NCBI GenBank assembly: GCA_937924335.1
Contig: CALDWW010000082.1
Coordinates: 1 to 35,003 of the forward strand
Direction: 5' to 3'
DNA from: an uncultured Gammaproteobacteria bacterium
GTDB taxonomy: Bacteria; Pseudomonadota; Gammaproteobacteria; Steroidobacterales; XN24
Length of the DNA stretch: 35,003 nt
Shown here: piece after piece, positions 11,978-20,703 of the stretch
Layout: each line of letters begins with the position of its first letter
Numbering within the stretch: the stretch's first letter is position 1
The notes under the pieces: generated by a model
What the model was told of the DNA's origin: nothing
Database searches by the model: none
The model's input: only the letters and a program-made list of their open reading frames with translations
Program-made: the position numbers and the translations under genes

Positions 11978-12568
11978 TTGCGACACGAAGATGATGGCAG
12001 AAGCCGCTGTCCCTGGTCGCTGGGGGTAAGCGGGGACTATCTGGCTTACCACGACGAGGAGTGGGGCTTCCCAGCCCGGGACGACCGCGGGCAATTCGAA
12101 TTTCTCATACTGGAGAGCGCCCAGGCCGGCTTGTCCTGGTCAACCATCCTGCATAAGCGTGCCGCCTATCGCCGCGCCTTCGCCGGTTTCGATCCAGACA
12201 AGGTCGCGCGCTTCAACAGCCGTAGCGTCAAGAGATTGCTGTCGGATACGGGCATCGTCCGTAACAGGCTCAAAATCGAGTCGGCGATCTCGAATGCGCG
12301 ACTCTTTCTCGAAGTCCGGGCGGCCTACGGCAGTTTCTCGGAATACCTATGGGGGTTCGTGGACGGGCGGCCGGTAGTGAACCGTTGGCGCAGTCAGTCA
12401 GAGGTGCCGGCGACTACTGACCTGTCTGATCGCATCAGCCAGGATCTCAAGCGTCGTGGCTTCAGATTCGTGGGCTCCACGATCATTTACGCACACCTTC
12501 AGGCCACCGGCCTCGTCAATGACCACCTGACAGATTGCTTCCGCTACCAGGAGTGTCAGGAGGGCTGA
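11978..12568 (+). CDS. tag: DNA-3-methyladenine glycosylase I
   Basis: Tag removes 3-methyladenine from alkylated DNA. The start is TTG at 11978, supported by AGGAGG five bases upstream. This gives 196 residues, near the usual 187. The zinc-binding set is present: C11 (RCPW), H25 (AYHDEEW), H183 and C187 (NDHLTDC). The base-binding region reads ESAQAGLSW, with E46 at the position of the catalytic-site glutamate, and KRRGFRFVG precedes the end. The open frame continues upstream through the hvfA repeats in another frame, which is an artefact. The gene follows the terminator, so it probably has its own promoter. Confidence 0.95.
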   Translation: MRHEDDGRSRCPWSLGVSGDYLAYHDEEWGFPARDDRGQFEFLILESAQAGLSWSTILHKRAAYRRAFAGFDPDKVARFNSRSVKRLLSDTGIVRNRLKIESAISNARLFLEVRAAYGSFSEYLWGFVDGRPVVNRWRSQSEVPATTDLSDRISQDLKRRGFRFVGSTIIYAHLQATGLVNDHLTDCFRYQECQEG

Positions 12569-12652
12569 TCGTCACAGGCGCCTCCGATCGACCCGCGCGG
12601 GTTAAAATCTCCGGGGTAACTCTGCCCCCAAATGCACGAACGGAGAAGAGCT

Positions 12653-13039
12653 ATGCAGGCTTCAGTCACGAGTCTTTATGCGGGACTGACCGGGCTGCTA
12701 TTCCTGGTACTTTCCTACCGCGTCGTAAAAAACAGGGTGCGAGCGAAGGTCGGGCTCGGAGCCGGTGAGGATCCCGGACTTGAAAGAGCTATCCGCGTAC
12801 AGGGCAATCTGGCCGAATACGCTCCGATCGTCCTCGTGCTGATGGTCGTCGTAGAGTCTGTCGGCGGCTCGCCATGGTTGCTCCATATCGCGGGCTCACT
12901 GTTTCTCCTGGCAAGGATATTTCATGCCATCGGTCTCAGCGCGCGTTCCGGTCCGTCGAGCGGCCGCAAGGTGGGGACTGCGACCACATGGTTCGTCCTG
13001 CTGATATTGTCGCTGGCGGCGATCGCTTACGGCTTGTGA
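12653..13039 (+). CDS. MAPEG-family membrane protein (YecN-like)
   Basis: This 128-residue inner-membrane protein has about four membrane segments (near residues 3-21, 57-73, 76-95 and 107-126). The family motif RAIRVQGNLAEYAPIVLVLM is characteristic of MAPEG proteins, and HAIGLS follows. The closest type I recall is E. coli YecN. MAPEG members include glutathione-dependent enzymes, but the bacterial ones of this class are uncharacterised. The ATG at 12653 is chosen over one at 12632 because GGAG lies seven bases before it. Confidence 0.88.
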   Translation: MQASVTSLYAGLTGLLFLVLSYRVVKNRVRAKVGLGAGEDPGLERAIRVQGNLAEYAPIVLVLMVVVESVGGSPWLLHIAGSLFLLARIFHAIGLSARSGPSSGRKVGTATTWFVLLILSLAAIAYGL

Positions 13040-13166
13040 GAATTCCGTACTGGTAGCCACTCATCCCGGGCTCGCTCAAGCCGACGCCGAGCCCGAGAGC
13101 GATGCGGTTGACGAAATCAATGCGGGCGACGATAAGGGGGACGTTCAGGATATGGTCTTCGTCCGG
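13040..13166 (-). pseudogene. Possible remnant of a carboxymuconolactone decarboxylase-like gene (C-terminal piece)
   Basis: Between the stop of the VOC gene and the convergent MAPEG gene, one minus-strand frame reads like protein: PDEDHILNVPLIVAR, then FVNRIALGLGV and GMSGYQYG. The FVNRxxxGLGVE and GYxY pieces resemble the C-terminus of AhpD/carboxymuconolactone-type proteins as I remember them. There is no start, no upstream part of the domain, and the frame differs from that of VOC. It may be a decayed gene tail or a coincidence. Confidence 0.35.
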
Positions 13167-13185
13167 CCCATAACGGCGCAAACAC

Positions 13186-13632
13186 TTATCCAGGTGGCTC
13201 CGGCGCCGTGTCCTGTAGTGCGAAGATACCCGACTGGTCTCTGAAGGCCTTGAACTCCAACGCGTTGCCGGAGGGGTCGCGCAGGAACATGGTCGCCTGT
13301 TCACCTGCCTGACCGGCGAAGCGGACTCTCGGGGAGATAACGAAATTCGTCTGCAGGCCCTCGAGCCTGGATGCCAGTTCCTGCCAGTCATCCCATGACA
13401 GGATCAGGCCGAAGTGCGGCACAGGCACCTGGTCGCCATCCACCGTGTTGGCGCTCCGGTCGCCGCAATCATCGGCAAGATGGGCCGTGATCTGGTGCCC
13501 GCCGAGATCGAAATCGATCCAGCGCTCCGAACGCCTTCCGGTTCTGCAGCCCAGCCTCTCAACGTAGAAGTGCTCAGTCGTCCCGAGGTCAGATACCGGG
13601 AAGGCGAGATGAAAACGGCACCTGATAGTCAC
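13186..13632 (-). CDS. VOC-superfamily protein (glyoxalase/extradiol dioxygenase-like)
   Basis: This 148-residue protein has the paired beta-alpha-beta-beta-beta modules of the VOC fold: [10 protein letters not shown] and FYVERLGC at the start, [11 protein letters not shown] in the middle, and [16 protein letters not shown] at the end. It resembles the COG3565 group of predicted extradiol-type dioxygenases. Possible metal ligands are an N-terminal His (RFHLAF), the His of VPHFG, and the Glu of ALEFK. The GTG at 13632 overlaps the hemF stop in GTGA and is preferred, although a GTG at 13650 is in frame. It is the last gene of the dprA-hemF operon. The substrate is unknown. Confidence 0.85.
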   Translation of the reverse strand: MTIRCRFHLAFPVSDLGTTEHFYVERLGCRTGRRSERWIDFDLGGHQITAHLADDCGDRSANTVDGDQVPVPHFGLILSWDDWQELASRLEGLQTNFVISPRVRFAGQAGEQATMFLRDPSGNALEFKAFRDQSGIFALQDTAPEPPG

Positions 13633-14555
13633 GTCGCGGACTCGACCCACTCCCGGGCGGTGAGAAACTCGGTGTACAGATTGTGTTCGGGCGTTCCCGG
13701 CGTTGGTTGCCAGTCATACTTCCAGTGAACGACCGGGGGCAGGGACATGAGTATGGATTCCGTTCTGCCGCCCGACTGCAAGCCGAACAGAGTGCCGCGA
13801 TCGTAGACCAGGTTGAACTCGACATAACGACCCCTGCGATATGCCTGGAATTGCCTCTCGCGATCGCCGAAGGGTGTATGACGACGGCGCTCGACGATCG
13901 GACTGTAGGCCGGGATGAAATGATCGGCCGCGGAGCGGGAGAAATCGAAGCACCTGTCGAATCCCCAGTCACTCAGGTCGTCGTAGAACAAGCCGCCGAT
14001 ACCGCGAGGTTCATCGCGATGCTTGAGGAAGAAGTATTCGTCGCACCACTTCTTGAAGCGCGGATATACCTCCGGTCCAAACGGCTGGCAGGCGGCTCTG
14101 GCGGTCCTGTGCCAGTGGACCGCATCCTCGCGGAACCCGTAGTACGGCGTCAGGTCGAAGCCACCGCCGAACCACCAGACCGGGTCCTTCCCCGGACTCT
14201 CAGCGACGAAAAATCGCCAGTTGCCGTGGGTGGTCGGCACGTAAGGATTCTTCGGGTGGAGGACCATCGAGACGCCCATCGCCCGGAAGGCGCGTCCGGC
14301 GAGTTTCGGCCGGCTGGCGGTAGCAGATGGTGGCAGGCGGTCTCCGTGGACGAGGGAAAAGTTAATCCCGGCCTTTTCGAACAATCGGCCGTCTTCCATC
14401 ACGCGACTCTCGCCACCTCCGCCGGCCGGCCGGTCCCATGAGTCGGCCACGAATCCGGGTCCGCCGTCGATGCTCGTCAGACTCTTCGTCAGGCCATCAT
14501 GCAGCTGTCTGAGCCAGGCCTCGACAGCGTCAATGTCGGTCTGGTTAATGGGCAT
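13629..14555 (-). CDS. hemF: Oxygen-dependent coproporphyrinogen III oxidase
   Basis: HemF converts coproporphyrinogen III to protoporphyrinogen IX using O2. The 308-residue protein carries family hallmarks: [37 protein letters not shown], and near the C-terminus [17 protein letters not shown] and ESILMSLPP. The oxygen-dependent enzyme suggests aerobic growth. AGAGGA lies seven bases before the ATG. It follows tsaC by 18 bases and overlaps the VOC gene by 4 bases. Confidence 0.97.
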   Translation of the reverse strand: MPINQTDIDAVEAWLRQLHDGLTKSLTSIDGGPGFVADSWDRPAGGGGESRVMEDGRLFEKAGINFSLVHGDRLPPSATASRPKLAGRAFRAMGVSMVLHPKNPYVPTTHGNWRFFVAESPGKDPVWWFGGGFDLTPYYGFREDAVHWHRTARAACQPFGPEVYPRFKKWCDEYFFLKHRDEPRGIGGLFYDDLSDWGFDRCFDFSRSAADHFIPAYSPIVERRRHTPFGDRERQFQAYRRGRYVEFNLVYDRGTLFGLQSGGRTESILMSLPPVVHWKYDWQPTPGTPEHNLYTEFLTAREWVESAT

Positions 14556-14573
14556 TCTTCATTCCTCTGAAAG

Positions 14574-15131
14574 TCAGCCGGGGCGGATTATCTCGCCTGA
14601 TTCCGCGTCGCGAATTTCGGAAGGGCGCTTCCGTCCGCCAGTGGCTCCGGGCAGCACGTAGTCTACATGGTCACCCACCCGCAGCCGTGCCTGCAGCGCA
14701 GAACGCGCGGGCGGGCGGCCGCTGCGGTTGGCGCTGGTAGAGACGATGGCCATTCCGCTCAATCGGCAAAGCTCTGCGGCCAACGGATGATCGGTAATCC
14801 GGACCGCCAGTGTCTTGCGGCCACCCGTGATCCACGCGGGCACAGCGGGTGAGGCGTCACAGACCCAGGTTACCGGGCCCGGCCAGGTTGCGCACATCCG
14901 ATTCAGCTGTGCCGGTGAGGCCGATATATAAGGCTCGATCTGCTGCAGATCGGCGCCCAGGACTATGAGCCCGGCACTCGCCCGGCGGTGTTTGCAGACC
15001 AGGATGCGCTCAACAGCCGATTCTTCCAGAGGGTCACAACCGAGCCCGAAGACCGACTCGGTCGGATAGGCCACTACGCCGCCAGCCTGGATGAGACGAG
15101 CGGCAATACGCAATGGTCCCGCCGAATTCAT
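14574..15131 (-). CDS. tsaC: Threonylcarbamoyl-AMP synthase
   Basis: TsaC (YrdC) makes threonylcarbamoyl-AMP from threonine, bicarbonate and ATP, the first step of the t6A37 modification of tRNAs that read ANN codons. The 185-residue single-domain form has AYPTESVFGLGCD, KHRRASAGLIVL, WPGPVTWV, AVRITDHPLA, STSANRSG and PSEIRDAESGEIIRPG. The family normally reads K-R in the first basic motif. GAGG lies six bases before the ATG and overlaps the topA stop codon. Position between topA and hemF fits the conserved operon. Confidence 0.95.
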   Translation of the reverse strand: MNSAGPLRIAARLIQAGGVVAYPTESVFGLGCDPLEESAVERILVCKHRRASAGLIVLGADLQQIEPYISASPAQLNRMCATWPGPVTWVCDASPAVPAWITGGRKTLAVRITDHPLAAELCRLSGMAIVSTSANRSGRPPARSALQARLRVGDHVDYVLPGATGGRKRPSEIRDAESGEIIRPG

Positions 15132-15139
15132 GTCGTGCC

Positions 15140-17572
15140 TCAGTCCGCCGGTGCTTTACTCTTGCGGGCCACGGCCTTCTTGCGGGTCGTTTTCTTCTTG
15201 GCTGTAGTCTTTTTCTTGGCCGTTGACTTCTTCTTGGTAGTGGCCTTTTTGCTTGCCGCCGCTTTCTTGCGTCGTGCACCGCGGGCAGGAGCCTTCTCCA
15301 GCGCTTCCTTGCATTCCTCCAGCGATAGCGAGCCGGGCTCGCGGTCCTTCGGGATGCGGGCGTTCTTGTTGCCGTCTGTGATGTACGGCCCATAACGCCC
15401 GTTGAGAATCCTGATCCCGTCCTCTTCGAACTCGCGTATCAGACGATTGGCATCCGCTGTCTTCTTCTCGGCGATGAGCACCAGGGCCCGTTCCAGGGCG
15501 ACCGTGTAGGGGTCATCATCCGCCGGAAGAGAAACGAACTTTTTCCCGTACCTGATGTAGGGTCCGTACCGACCGATGTTGGCAGACACCTCTTCGCCCT
15601 CCGGAGTCTCGCCCAGGGCACGCGGCAGCTTGAACAACTCGAGGGCGTCCTCGAGCGTAACAGCCTCCATCTTCTGGCCCGGCCTGAGGCCGGCGAACTT
15701 CGGCTTGTCCTCATCTTCGCGGCGACCGATCTGTACGAAGGGCCCATACCTGCCCATGCGCACAGTCATGATCCTGCCGCTGGCCGGATCAGTGCCGAGT
15801 TCCCTCGCCTGTACTGCCTCGGCCCGGGTTACGGATGTTTCCTTCTCCTTGACCTGATCGATAAAGGGTTGCCAGAAACGCCGCAGGAGAGGCGTCCACT
15901 CCTGTTCTCCCCTCGAGACGGCATCGAGTTCGTCCTCGAGTCGCGCCGTAAAGTCGTAGTCGACGTACTGAGAAAAGTGTTCAGTGAGGAAGCGATTGAC
16001 GATCCTGCCGATATCGGTCGGGATAAACCGGCGCTTGTCCATCTCCACATATTCGCGGTTCTGAAGCGTCGAGATGATGGAGGCATAGGTGGATGGTCGG
16101 CCGATGCCAAACTCCTCGAGCGTCCGGACCAGGCTCGCCTCGGAGTAACGCGGTGGCGGCTCTGTGAAGTGTTGGTCGGTCAGAATGTCGAGCAGCGCCA
16201 CTTCCTGATCGGCCTCCATGGCGGGGAGCAGTTTGTCACCACTGTCATCACTCGCGTCATCCCGGCCCTCCTGATAGACGGCCTGATATCCAGGCTTCAC
16301 GAGGACGGAGCCCGTCGCACGGAAGAGATGATCGCCGGAAACATCCGCTGCCGGGCGCAGATCAATTGCCACCGTGTCATAGATTGCGCTGGCCATCTGG
16401 CAAGCAAGCGCCCGCTTCCAGATCAGCTCATAGAGTCGCGCCTGGTCCTCTTCGAGGAACTCTTTGACGGAGTCCGGATGGCGTGCGGCCGATGTAGGCC
16501 GGATGGCCTCGTGAGCCTCCTGCGCGTTCTTGGACTTGGTCTTGAAGAGTCGCGGTTGTTCCGGCAGGAATTCCTCACCGTAACGCTCAGTGATCACTGT
16601 GCGCATCTCTTGCACCGCTTCGTTTGCCAGCGCGACTGAGTCGGTACGCATGTAGCTGATCAGACCCACGGATCCTTCGCCAACGTCGATGCCTTCGTAG
16701 AGACGCTGCGCGGTTCGCATCGTTCTCTGGGCGCTGAAGCGGAGCTTGCGCGATGCCTCCTGCTGGAGCGTCGACGTCGTAAACGGCGGCGCGGGATTGC
16801 GGCGTCGCTGTTTCTTGTTGACGTTGACGACGATCAGTTTGCCGCCCGCCGCGGCTGTAAGCGTGTCCTTGGCGGCAGCTGCGCCACCGGCATCCGTGAC
16901 GGTGAATTGCTCCAGCTTGGCTCCGTGCAGTCGCGACAGCCTGGCGCGAAATTTCTGACCGTCGGCTTCCGCATCCGCCTCGATAGTCCAGTATTCGCGC
17001 GGCTTGAAGCCCTCGATCTCCCGTTCGCGCTCGACGATCATTCGGAGTGCGGGGCTCTGGACACGGCCAGCGGAAAGACCCTGCCTGATTTTCTTCCAGA
17101 GAAGCGGCGACAGGTTGAAGCCAACCAGGTAATCGAGGGCCCTCCGGGCTTGCTGAGCGTCCACCAGGTCGTCGGATAGTCGGCGCGGCTCGTGGATCGC
17201 TTCTTCGATGGCCTTGCGGGTAATCTCGTGAAAAACGACGCGATGCACCGGTTTGTCATCAAGCAGTTTGCGATCTCTAAGGATCTCGTAGAGGTGCCAG
17301 GAGATGGCCTCACCTTCCCGGTCAGGGTCAGTGGCCAGATAGAGCGCGTCGGCCTTCTTCAAGGCTTTCGCGATCGCATCCACGTGACGCTGATTCTTGT
17401 CGATGACTGCGTATTTCATCGAGAAATCTTTGGACGGATCCACGGCGCCTTCCTTGGGCACCAGGTCGCGCACGTGACCATAGGAGGCGAGGACCGTGAA
17501 GTCCTTGCCGAGAAATTTCTCGAGCGTCCTGGCCTTGGCAGGCGACTCGACGACGATAAGATGCTTGCTCAT
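15140..17572 (-). CDS. topA: DNA topoisomerase I with a lysine-rich tail
   Basis: TopA relaxes negative supercoils by transient single-strand cutting. The 810-residue protein has the Toprim domain (E9 in VVESPAKA; D82 and D84 in TDPDREGE), SAGRVQSPALR, and the active Tyr307 in LISYMRTDS. Instead of the E. coli cysteine zinc fingers, the C-terminus has three GRYGP repeats of the Toprim-C type and a 50-residue Lys/Thr/Ala tail (from about 760). The ATG at 17572 begins MSKHLIVVES; an in-frame GTG at 17602 is less likely. No ribosome binding site is seen: a weak hairpin and seven U residues end three bases before the ATG. Confidence 0.97.
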   Translation of the reverse strand: MSKHLIVVESPAKARTLEKFLGKDFTVLASYGHVRDLVPKEGAVDPSKDFSMKYAVIDKNQRHVDAIAKALKKADALYLATDPDREGEAISWHLYEILRDRKLLDDKPVHRVVFHEITRKAIEEAIHEPRRLSDDLVDAQQARRALDYLVGFNLSPLLWKKIRQGLSAGRVQSPALRMIVEREREIEGFKPREYWTIEADAEADGQKFRARLSRLHGAKLEQFTVTDAGGAAAAKDTLTAAAGGKLIVVNVNKKQRRRNPAPPFTTSTLQQEASRKLRFSAQRTMRTAQRLYEGIDVGEGSVGLISYMRTDSVALANEAVQEMRTVITERYGEEFLPEQPRLFKTKSKNAQEAHEAIRPTSAARHPDSVKEFLEEDQARLYELIWKRALACQMASAIYDTVAIDLRPAADVSGDHLFRATGSVLVKPGYQAVYQEGRDDASDDSGDKLLPAMEADQEVALLDILTDQHFTEPPPRYSEASLVRTLEEFGIGRPSTYASIISTLQNREYVEMDKRRFIPTDIGRIVNRFLTEHFSQYVDYDFTARLEDELDAVSRGEQEWTPLLRRFWQPFIDQVKEKETSVTRAEAVQARELGTDPASGRIMTVRMGRYGPFVQIGRREDEDKPKFAGLRPGQKMEAVTLEDALELFKLPRALGETPEGEEVSANIGRYGPYIRYGKKFVSLPADDDPYTVALERALVLIAEKKTADANRLIREFEEDGIRILNGRYGPYITDGNKNARIPKDREPGSLSLEECKEALEKAPARGARRKKAAASKKATTKKKSTAKKKTTAKKKTTRKKAVARKSKAPAD

Positions 17573-17575
17573 ACT

Positions 17576-17596
17576 AAAAAAACGAGCCGTCGCTCG
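17576..17596 (-). promoter_or_regulatory. Terminator-like hairpin abutting the topA start codon
   Basis: On the minus strand a 5-bp stem (CGAGC/GCTCG) with loop GACG is followed at once by seven T residues, then AGT and the topA ATG. An alternative stem GCCGT/ACGGC competes with it. The stem is short, so termination would be weak. It could act as an attenuator, or the U-rich stretch may bind ribosomal protein S1. Confidence 0.4.
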
Positions 17597-17634
17597 CGCC
17601 ACGGCCCCTTCGTTCCATCCGTTTTACTATCGTT

Positions 17635-18111
17635 TCAGTGGGCTTCCGAAACCCTGTCCTCGAAGACCAGATCTTCCATGCGAGCGTAGGCGGTCTCCTG
17701 CCCGGGCTGACTGAACAGCACCATGAGTACGACCCACTTTATCTGCTCGACGTCGATTTCTTCGCTGTCGAGCGCCATGACCCGGTCGATCACCAATTCC
17801 CGCTGGTCCGGAGAAAGAATGCCGATCTGCTCCAGGTACATTATGTAACCACGAGCAGTCGCATCAAGCCTGGAAACTTCAAAGGCGTTGAAAACTCTAG
17901 ATGCTCTTTCCGTGGGCGACGCCCACGCCGGATCCTCCTCACGTGAGGCGAGCCCGTCCAGCCATTCCAGGGCTTTGTCTATCTCTCCCGAGCGGAAACC
18001 AGCGCGTTGCAGTTCGGCGCGGAGCGCTATGCGATCCGGCTCGGGCTCTGAGTCAGCGTCGGTATAGGTCTCGAAGAGATACATGAGGACGTCGAGTACG
18101 TTTTCCGTCAT
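17635..18111 (-). CDS. smg: Smg protein (DUF494)
   Basis: The 158-residue protein matches Smg of E. coli in length and position between dprA and the topA/tsaC block. Hallmarks are the N-terminal MTENVLDVLMYLFETY, the acidic middle, RGYIMYLEQIGIL, VIDRVMALD and the end IKWVVLMVLF. It is mostly helical and cytosolic. The biochemical role of Smg is not established. The ATG at 18111 follows the dprA stop by one base (TGATATG), and GAGAGG lies eight bases upstream inside dprA, so the two genes are coupled. Confidence 0.94.
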   Translation of the reverse strand: MTENVLDVLMYLFETYTDADSEPEPDRIALRAELQRAGFRSGEIDKALEWLDGLASREEDPAWASPTERASRVFNAFEVSRLDATARGYIMYLEQIGILSPDQRELVIDRVMALDSEEIDVEQIKWVVLMVLFSQPGQETAYARMEDLVFEDRVSEAH

Positions 18112-18112
18112 A

Positions 18113-19228
18113 TCAAGACCTCTCTGACACCCGGGTGTAGCGGCCACCCGGTCCGGACTCCAGATATCCCTGAAGTTCCAGGATCAGGAGCATGGAGGAA
18201 ACCTCCGCCGAGGTCAATTTCGTCCTCTGGACCAGCTCGTCGACCGTGAACGGGTCGTATCCGCACGCCTCAAGGAAACGTCGGTAGTCCGCGTCCAGGT
18301 CCCCGCCTGCAGCGACTGTTTCGGTGTCCCGGTCCGGCAACACTTGTTCATCCAGCTCTATCAGACCGGCGAGTTCCGTGAGTATGTCCTGCCCGGACTC
18401 CACAAGTTTCGCACCTTGTTTGATCAGGAGGTGACAACCTCTGGACATGGGGTTGTGGATACTGCCGGGGATGGCGAAAACCTCGCGACCCTGCTCCCCA
18501 GCCAGCCGGGCGCTGATCAAAGAGCCGCTGCGCAGGCCGGCCTCAACGACGAGAAGTCCGACCGAAAGACCGCTGATGATCCTGTTACGTCTGGGAAAAT
18601 TCTCCCGCCTTGGCGGCGTACCGGGATAAAACTCGGATACCAGCGCGCCGGCGCGTGTGATGTCCTCCGCCAGGTTGTTGTGCTGGGGTGGATAGACTTC
18701 ATCAAGACCGGTGGCGCAGACTGCTATGGTCGGCGCACCGCTCTCCAGAGCCGCCAGGTGCGCCTGGCCGTCGATTCCCAGCGCCAGTCCGCTGACGATC
18801 CCGAGGCCGCAACGGCCGAGATAGGACGAAAAGTCATAGGCGTTGTCGCGCCCTGCAGGCGACGGATTGCGACTGCCTACTATCGCCATCAGGGGGTCTT
18901 CGAGCGGCTCCGGTGAGCCGCGGACGAACAACAGCGGGGGTGCATCATGAAGTTGTCTCAGCCGCGACGGATAGGCTGCGTCCCGGATCGTCACGAGGTG
19001 GTTATCGGGGTCGGCCTGCAACCATCCCAGGGCGCGGCTGACGGCGTCCTCATCAGGGTCCTTGAGGGCGGCGACGGCATCACTCCCCAGGCCGGCGGCA
19101 CGCAGCATGCCGGGCCTGGCGCTCAGGATCTCCGCGGGTTCCTCAAAGTGCCCCAGGAGTTGATGCACCCGGCGTGCGCCGATTCCTGGACTCGCGCAGA
19201 GTCGAAGCCATGCAGCCGTGTGTTCCAT
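18113..19228 (-). CDS. dprA: DNA-processing protein DprA
   Basis: DprA binds incoming single-stranded DNA during transformation and loads RecA. The 371-residue protein has an N-terminal HhH/SAM-like region (1-75), the Rossmann-like core with VGSRNPS and VSGLALGIDGQAH, EFYPGTPPRRENFPRRNRIISGLS, VEAGLRSGSL and IPGSIHNPMSRGCHLLIKQGA. It ends in a winged-helix domain (about 300-365). The ATG at 19228 is preferred over a TTG at 19246, which overlaps the T-run of the preceding terminator. No ribosome binding site is evident. It is the first gene of a leftward operon through hemF and VOC. Confidence 0.95.
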   Translation of the reverse strand: MEHTAAWLRLCASPGIGARRVHQLLGHFEEPAEILSARPGMLRAAGLGSDAVAALKDPDEDAVSRALGWLQADPDNHLVTIRDAAYPSRLRQLHDAPPLLFVRGSPEPLEDPLMAIVGSRNPSPAGRDNAYDFSSYLGRCGLGIVSGLALGIDGQAHLAALESGAPTIAVCATGLDEVYPPQHNNLAEDITRAGALVSEFYPGTPPRRENFPRRNRIISGLSVGLLVVEAGLRSGSLISARLAGEQGREVFAIPGSIHNPMSRGCHLLIKQGAKLVESGQDILTELAGLIELDEQVLPDRDTETVAAGGDLDADYRRFLEACGYDPFTVDELVQRTKLTSAEVSSMLLILELQGYLESGPGGRYTRVSERS

Positions 19229-19244
19229 GGATACTTTGTCGCCC

Positions 19245-19278
19245 AAAAAAAGAAGCGCCGGCCAGCGGCCGGCGCTTC
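19245..19278 (-). terminator. Rho-independent terminator of the LysM/TsaP-like gene
   Basis: A perfect 12-bp stem (19252-19263 with 19267-19278) closes a 3-base loop and is followed on the minus strand by seven T residues. It ends only 16 bases before the dprA ATG, so it ends the LysM transcript and leaves no room for a normal promoter between it and dprA. Confidence 0.95.
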
Positions 19279-19304
19279 GATTACTCAGGCCCGGCGGCCG
19301 TCTG

Positions 19305-20495
19305 TCAGGGATTACGCACGACGTCCAGAACGTGCATATCGCTCTCGGCCCTCACTATAAGCGCATAGCTGATCCGATCGAAGGTGCGGAAAACCATGGA
19401 GAGCCCCGCATATTCGTCGGGCAGCTGGACTTTCTCCCCGCGCCACCCACCTGCGAAGCGATCCCGCTCCAGGCGACCAGCCTGATACACGGCCAGCACG
19501 TGGCCGGGCTCGAGACCGTGTGACGAGCCCCTGTTCAAGGTGACGATCTGGTAGTTGCCGATGACGCTGACACCATCGAACACAGATATGATCCTGCCTT
19601 CGACCTGCTCATCGGGAGACCTGGGGGTGAAGTAAAGAGGGAAGTCTTGCGTCGGTTCGAGCAGGATATTTCCGTTGAGGGCTTCCCGCTCCGTGGCATT
19701 CAGCAGCATCGTGGCAGGATCGCCTTCCCGCTTGATGGTGCCCTCGCCCACGTAGATTCCCTCGTAGCCGAGAAAGTCGCCATCGTCCGGGTCATGCAGT
19801 TTCTCGCCAACGTGCATGACGTTATAGACGTCCGTCTCCGCGAAGTCGGTACCACGTACATAGACTTCGGCGCCTGCCCCATGGACGAGGTGGCCGTCCT
19901 GGGTCGTGAAGATGTAGGGTGAATTCTCAACCGTGTCCTTATCGAGCACCTGGGGCTTAGACAGGAAGGCCTTGATCATCTCGTAGGGGATCGTGACGAT
20001 CGCGTCCGTCAGGGGCTCCTCCCTGACTCTCGGAGACAGTCGGGCCACGTTACCTCGCTCAAGGATAAGGCGCGGCTTACCGTCGATATATACGAGCGTG
20101 ATCACGTCGCCCGGATAAATCAGATGAGGGTTGCTGATCTGCGGATTGACGAACCAGATCTCCGGCCAGAACCACGGATCTTTCAGGAACATCTCCGAGA
20201 TATCCCAGAGGGTGTCACCCTTCTTCACCACATAGCGGTCCGGATGCCGCGGATTGAGTCTTACCGCGGGTTCTGCCGGGGCTTCCCGATATACGGGCGC
20301 CGGCTGTGCCACTGGTGGCGGCGCCGGTTCTGCGACCGGAGCCGGTTCAGGCTTCGACTGTTCCATTGCGGGCTGTTCGTCCGCGGGCGGCGACGACGAG
20401 CATGCAACGGTCAGTGACGCCACGAACAGGCTGATCGCGAGGGCACGCACCAAGGGAAACAATGTGAGAGGGGAATTGATCGAATGTCGGTCCAT
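19305..20495 (-). CDS. tsaP: LysM-domain envelope protein, TsaP-like
   Basis: The 396-residue protein has a signal sequence ending near Cys32 (LTVAC, an imperfect lipobox), a Pro/Ala/Glu-rich linker (33-80) and one LysM domain (about 88-134, VKKGDTLWDIS…NPHLIYPGDVITL). A long C-terminal domain follows. The same gene lies beside dprA and def in Pseudomonas (PA0020, TsaP), where it binds peptidoglycan and helps anchor the type IV pilus secretin. No pilus genes are in this window, so that role is inferred. The ATG at 20495 is chosen because GGAGA lies six bases upstream; an ATG at 20549 has none. A strong terminator follows the gene. Confidence 0.85.
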   Translation of the reverse strand: MDRHSINSPLTLFPLVRALAISLFVASLTVACSSSPPADEQPAMEQSKPEPAPVAEPAPPPVAQPAPVYREAPAEPAVRLNPRHPDRYVVKKGDTLWDISEMFLKDPWFWPEIWFVNPQISNPHLIYPGDVITLVYIDGKPRLILERGNVARLSPRVREEPLTDAIVTIPYEMIKAFLSKPQVLDKDTVENSPYIFTTQDGHLVHGAGAEVYVRGTDFAETDVYNVMHVGEKLHDPDDGDFLGYEGIYVGEGTIKREGDPATMLLNATEREALNGNILLEPTQDFPLYFTPRSPDEQVEGRIISVFDGVSVIGNYQIVTLNRGSSHGLEPGHVLAVYQAGRLERDRFAGGWRGEKVQLPDEYAGLSMVFRTFDRISYALIVRAESDMHVLDVVRNP

Positions 20496-20533
20496 CCGAA
20501 GTCTCCAGTCGCCGGCTAGGGCAGGCTGTTGGC

Positions 20534-20542
20534 TGGTATAAT
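20534..20542 (+). promoter_or_regulatory. Extended -10 promoter candidate for the def-fmt-rsmB operon
   Basis: TGG followed by TATAAT is a perfect extended -10 element. No -35 match is seen. Transcription would begin near 20549, giving a leader of about 155 bases before def. The leader contains AT-rich sequence and a second -10-like CATAAT with an upstream TGT at 20650-20658, which is nearer to def and an alternative. Confidence 0.5.
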
Positions 20543-20703
20543 TTTTCATCAAATGTCTGTTGCTAATCAGGTAGCCGGGGCATTCCCCCCAAGGTCGCCG
20601 TTGGTAGCCCGATCAAGCTGCGTCGGACATTAGCACGTATTGTTAATATTGTCATAATTTTAGCGGCGGTTCGTGACGCAGTACACGAATTGACGGTGTG
20701 AAC

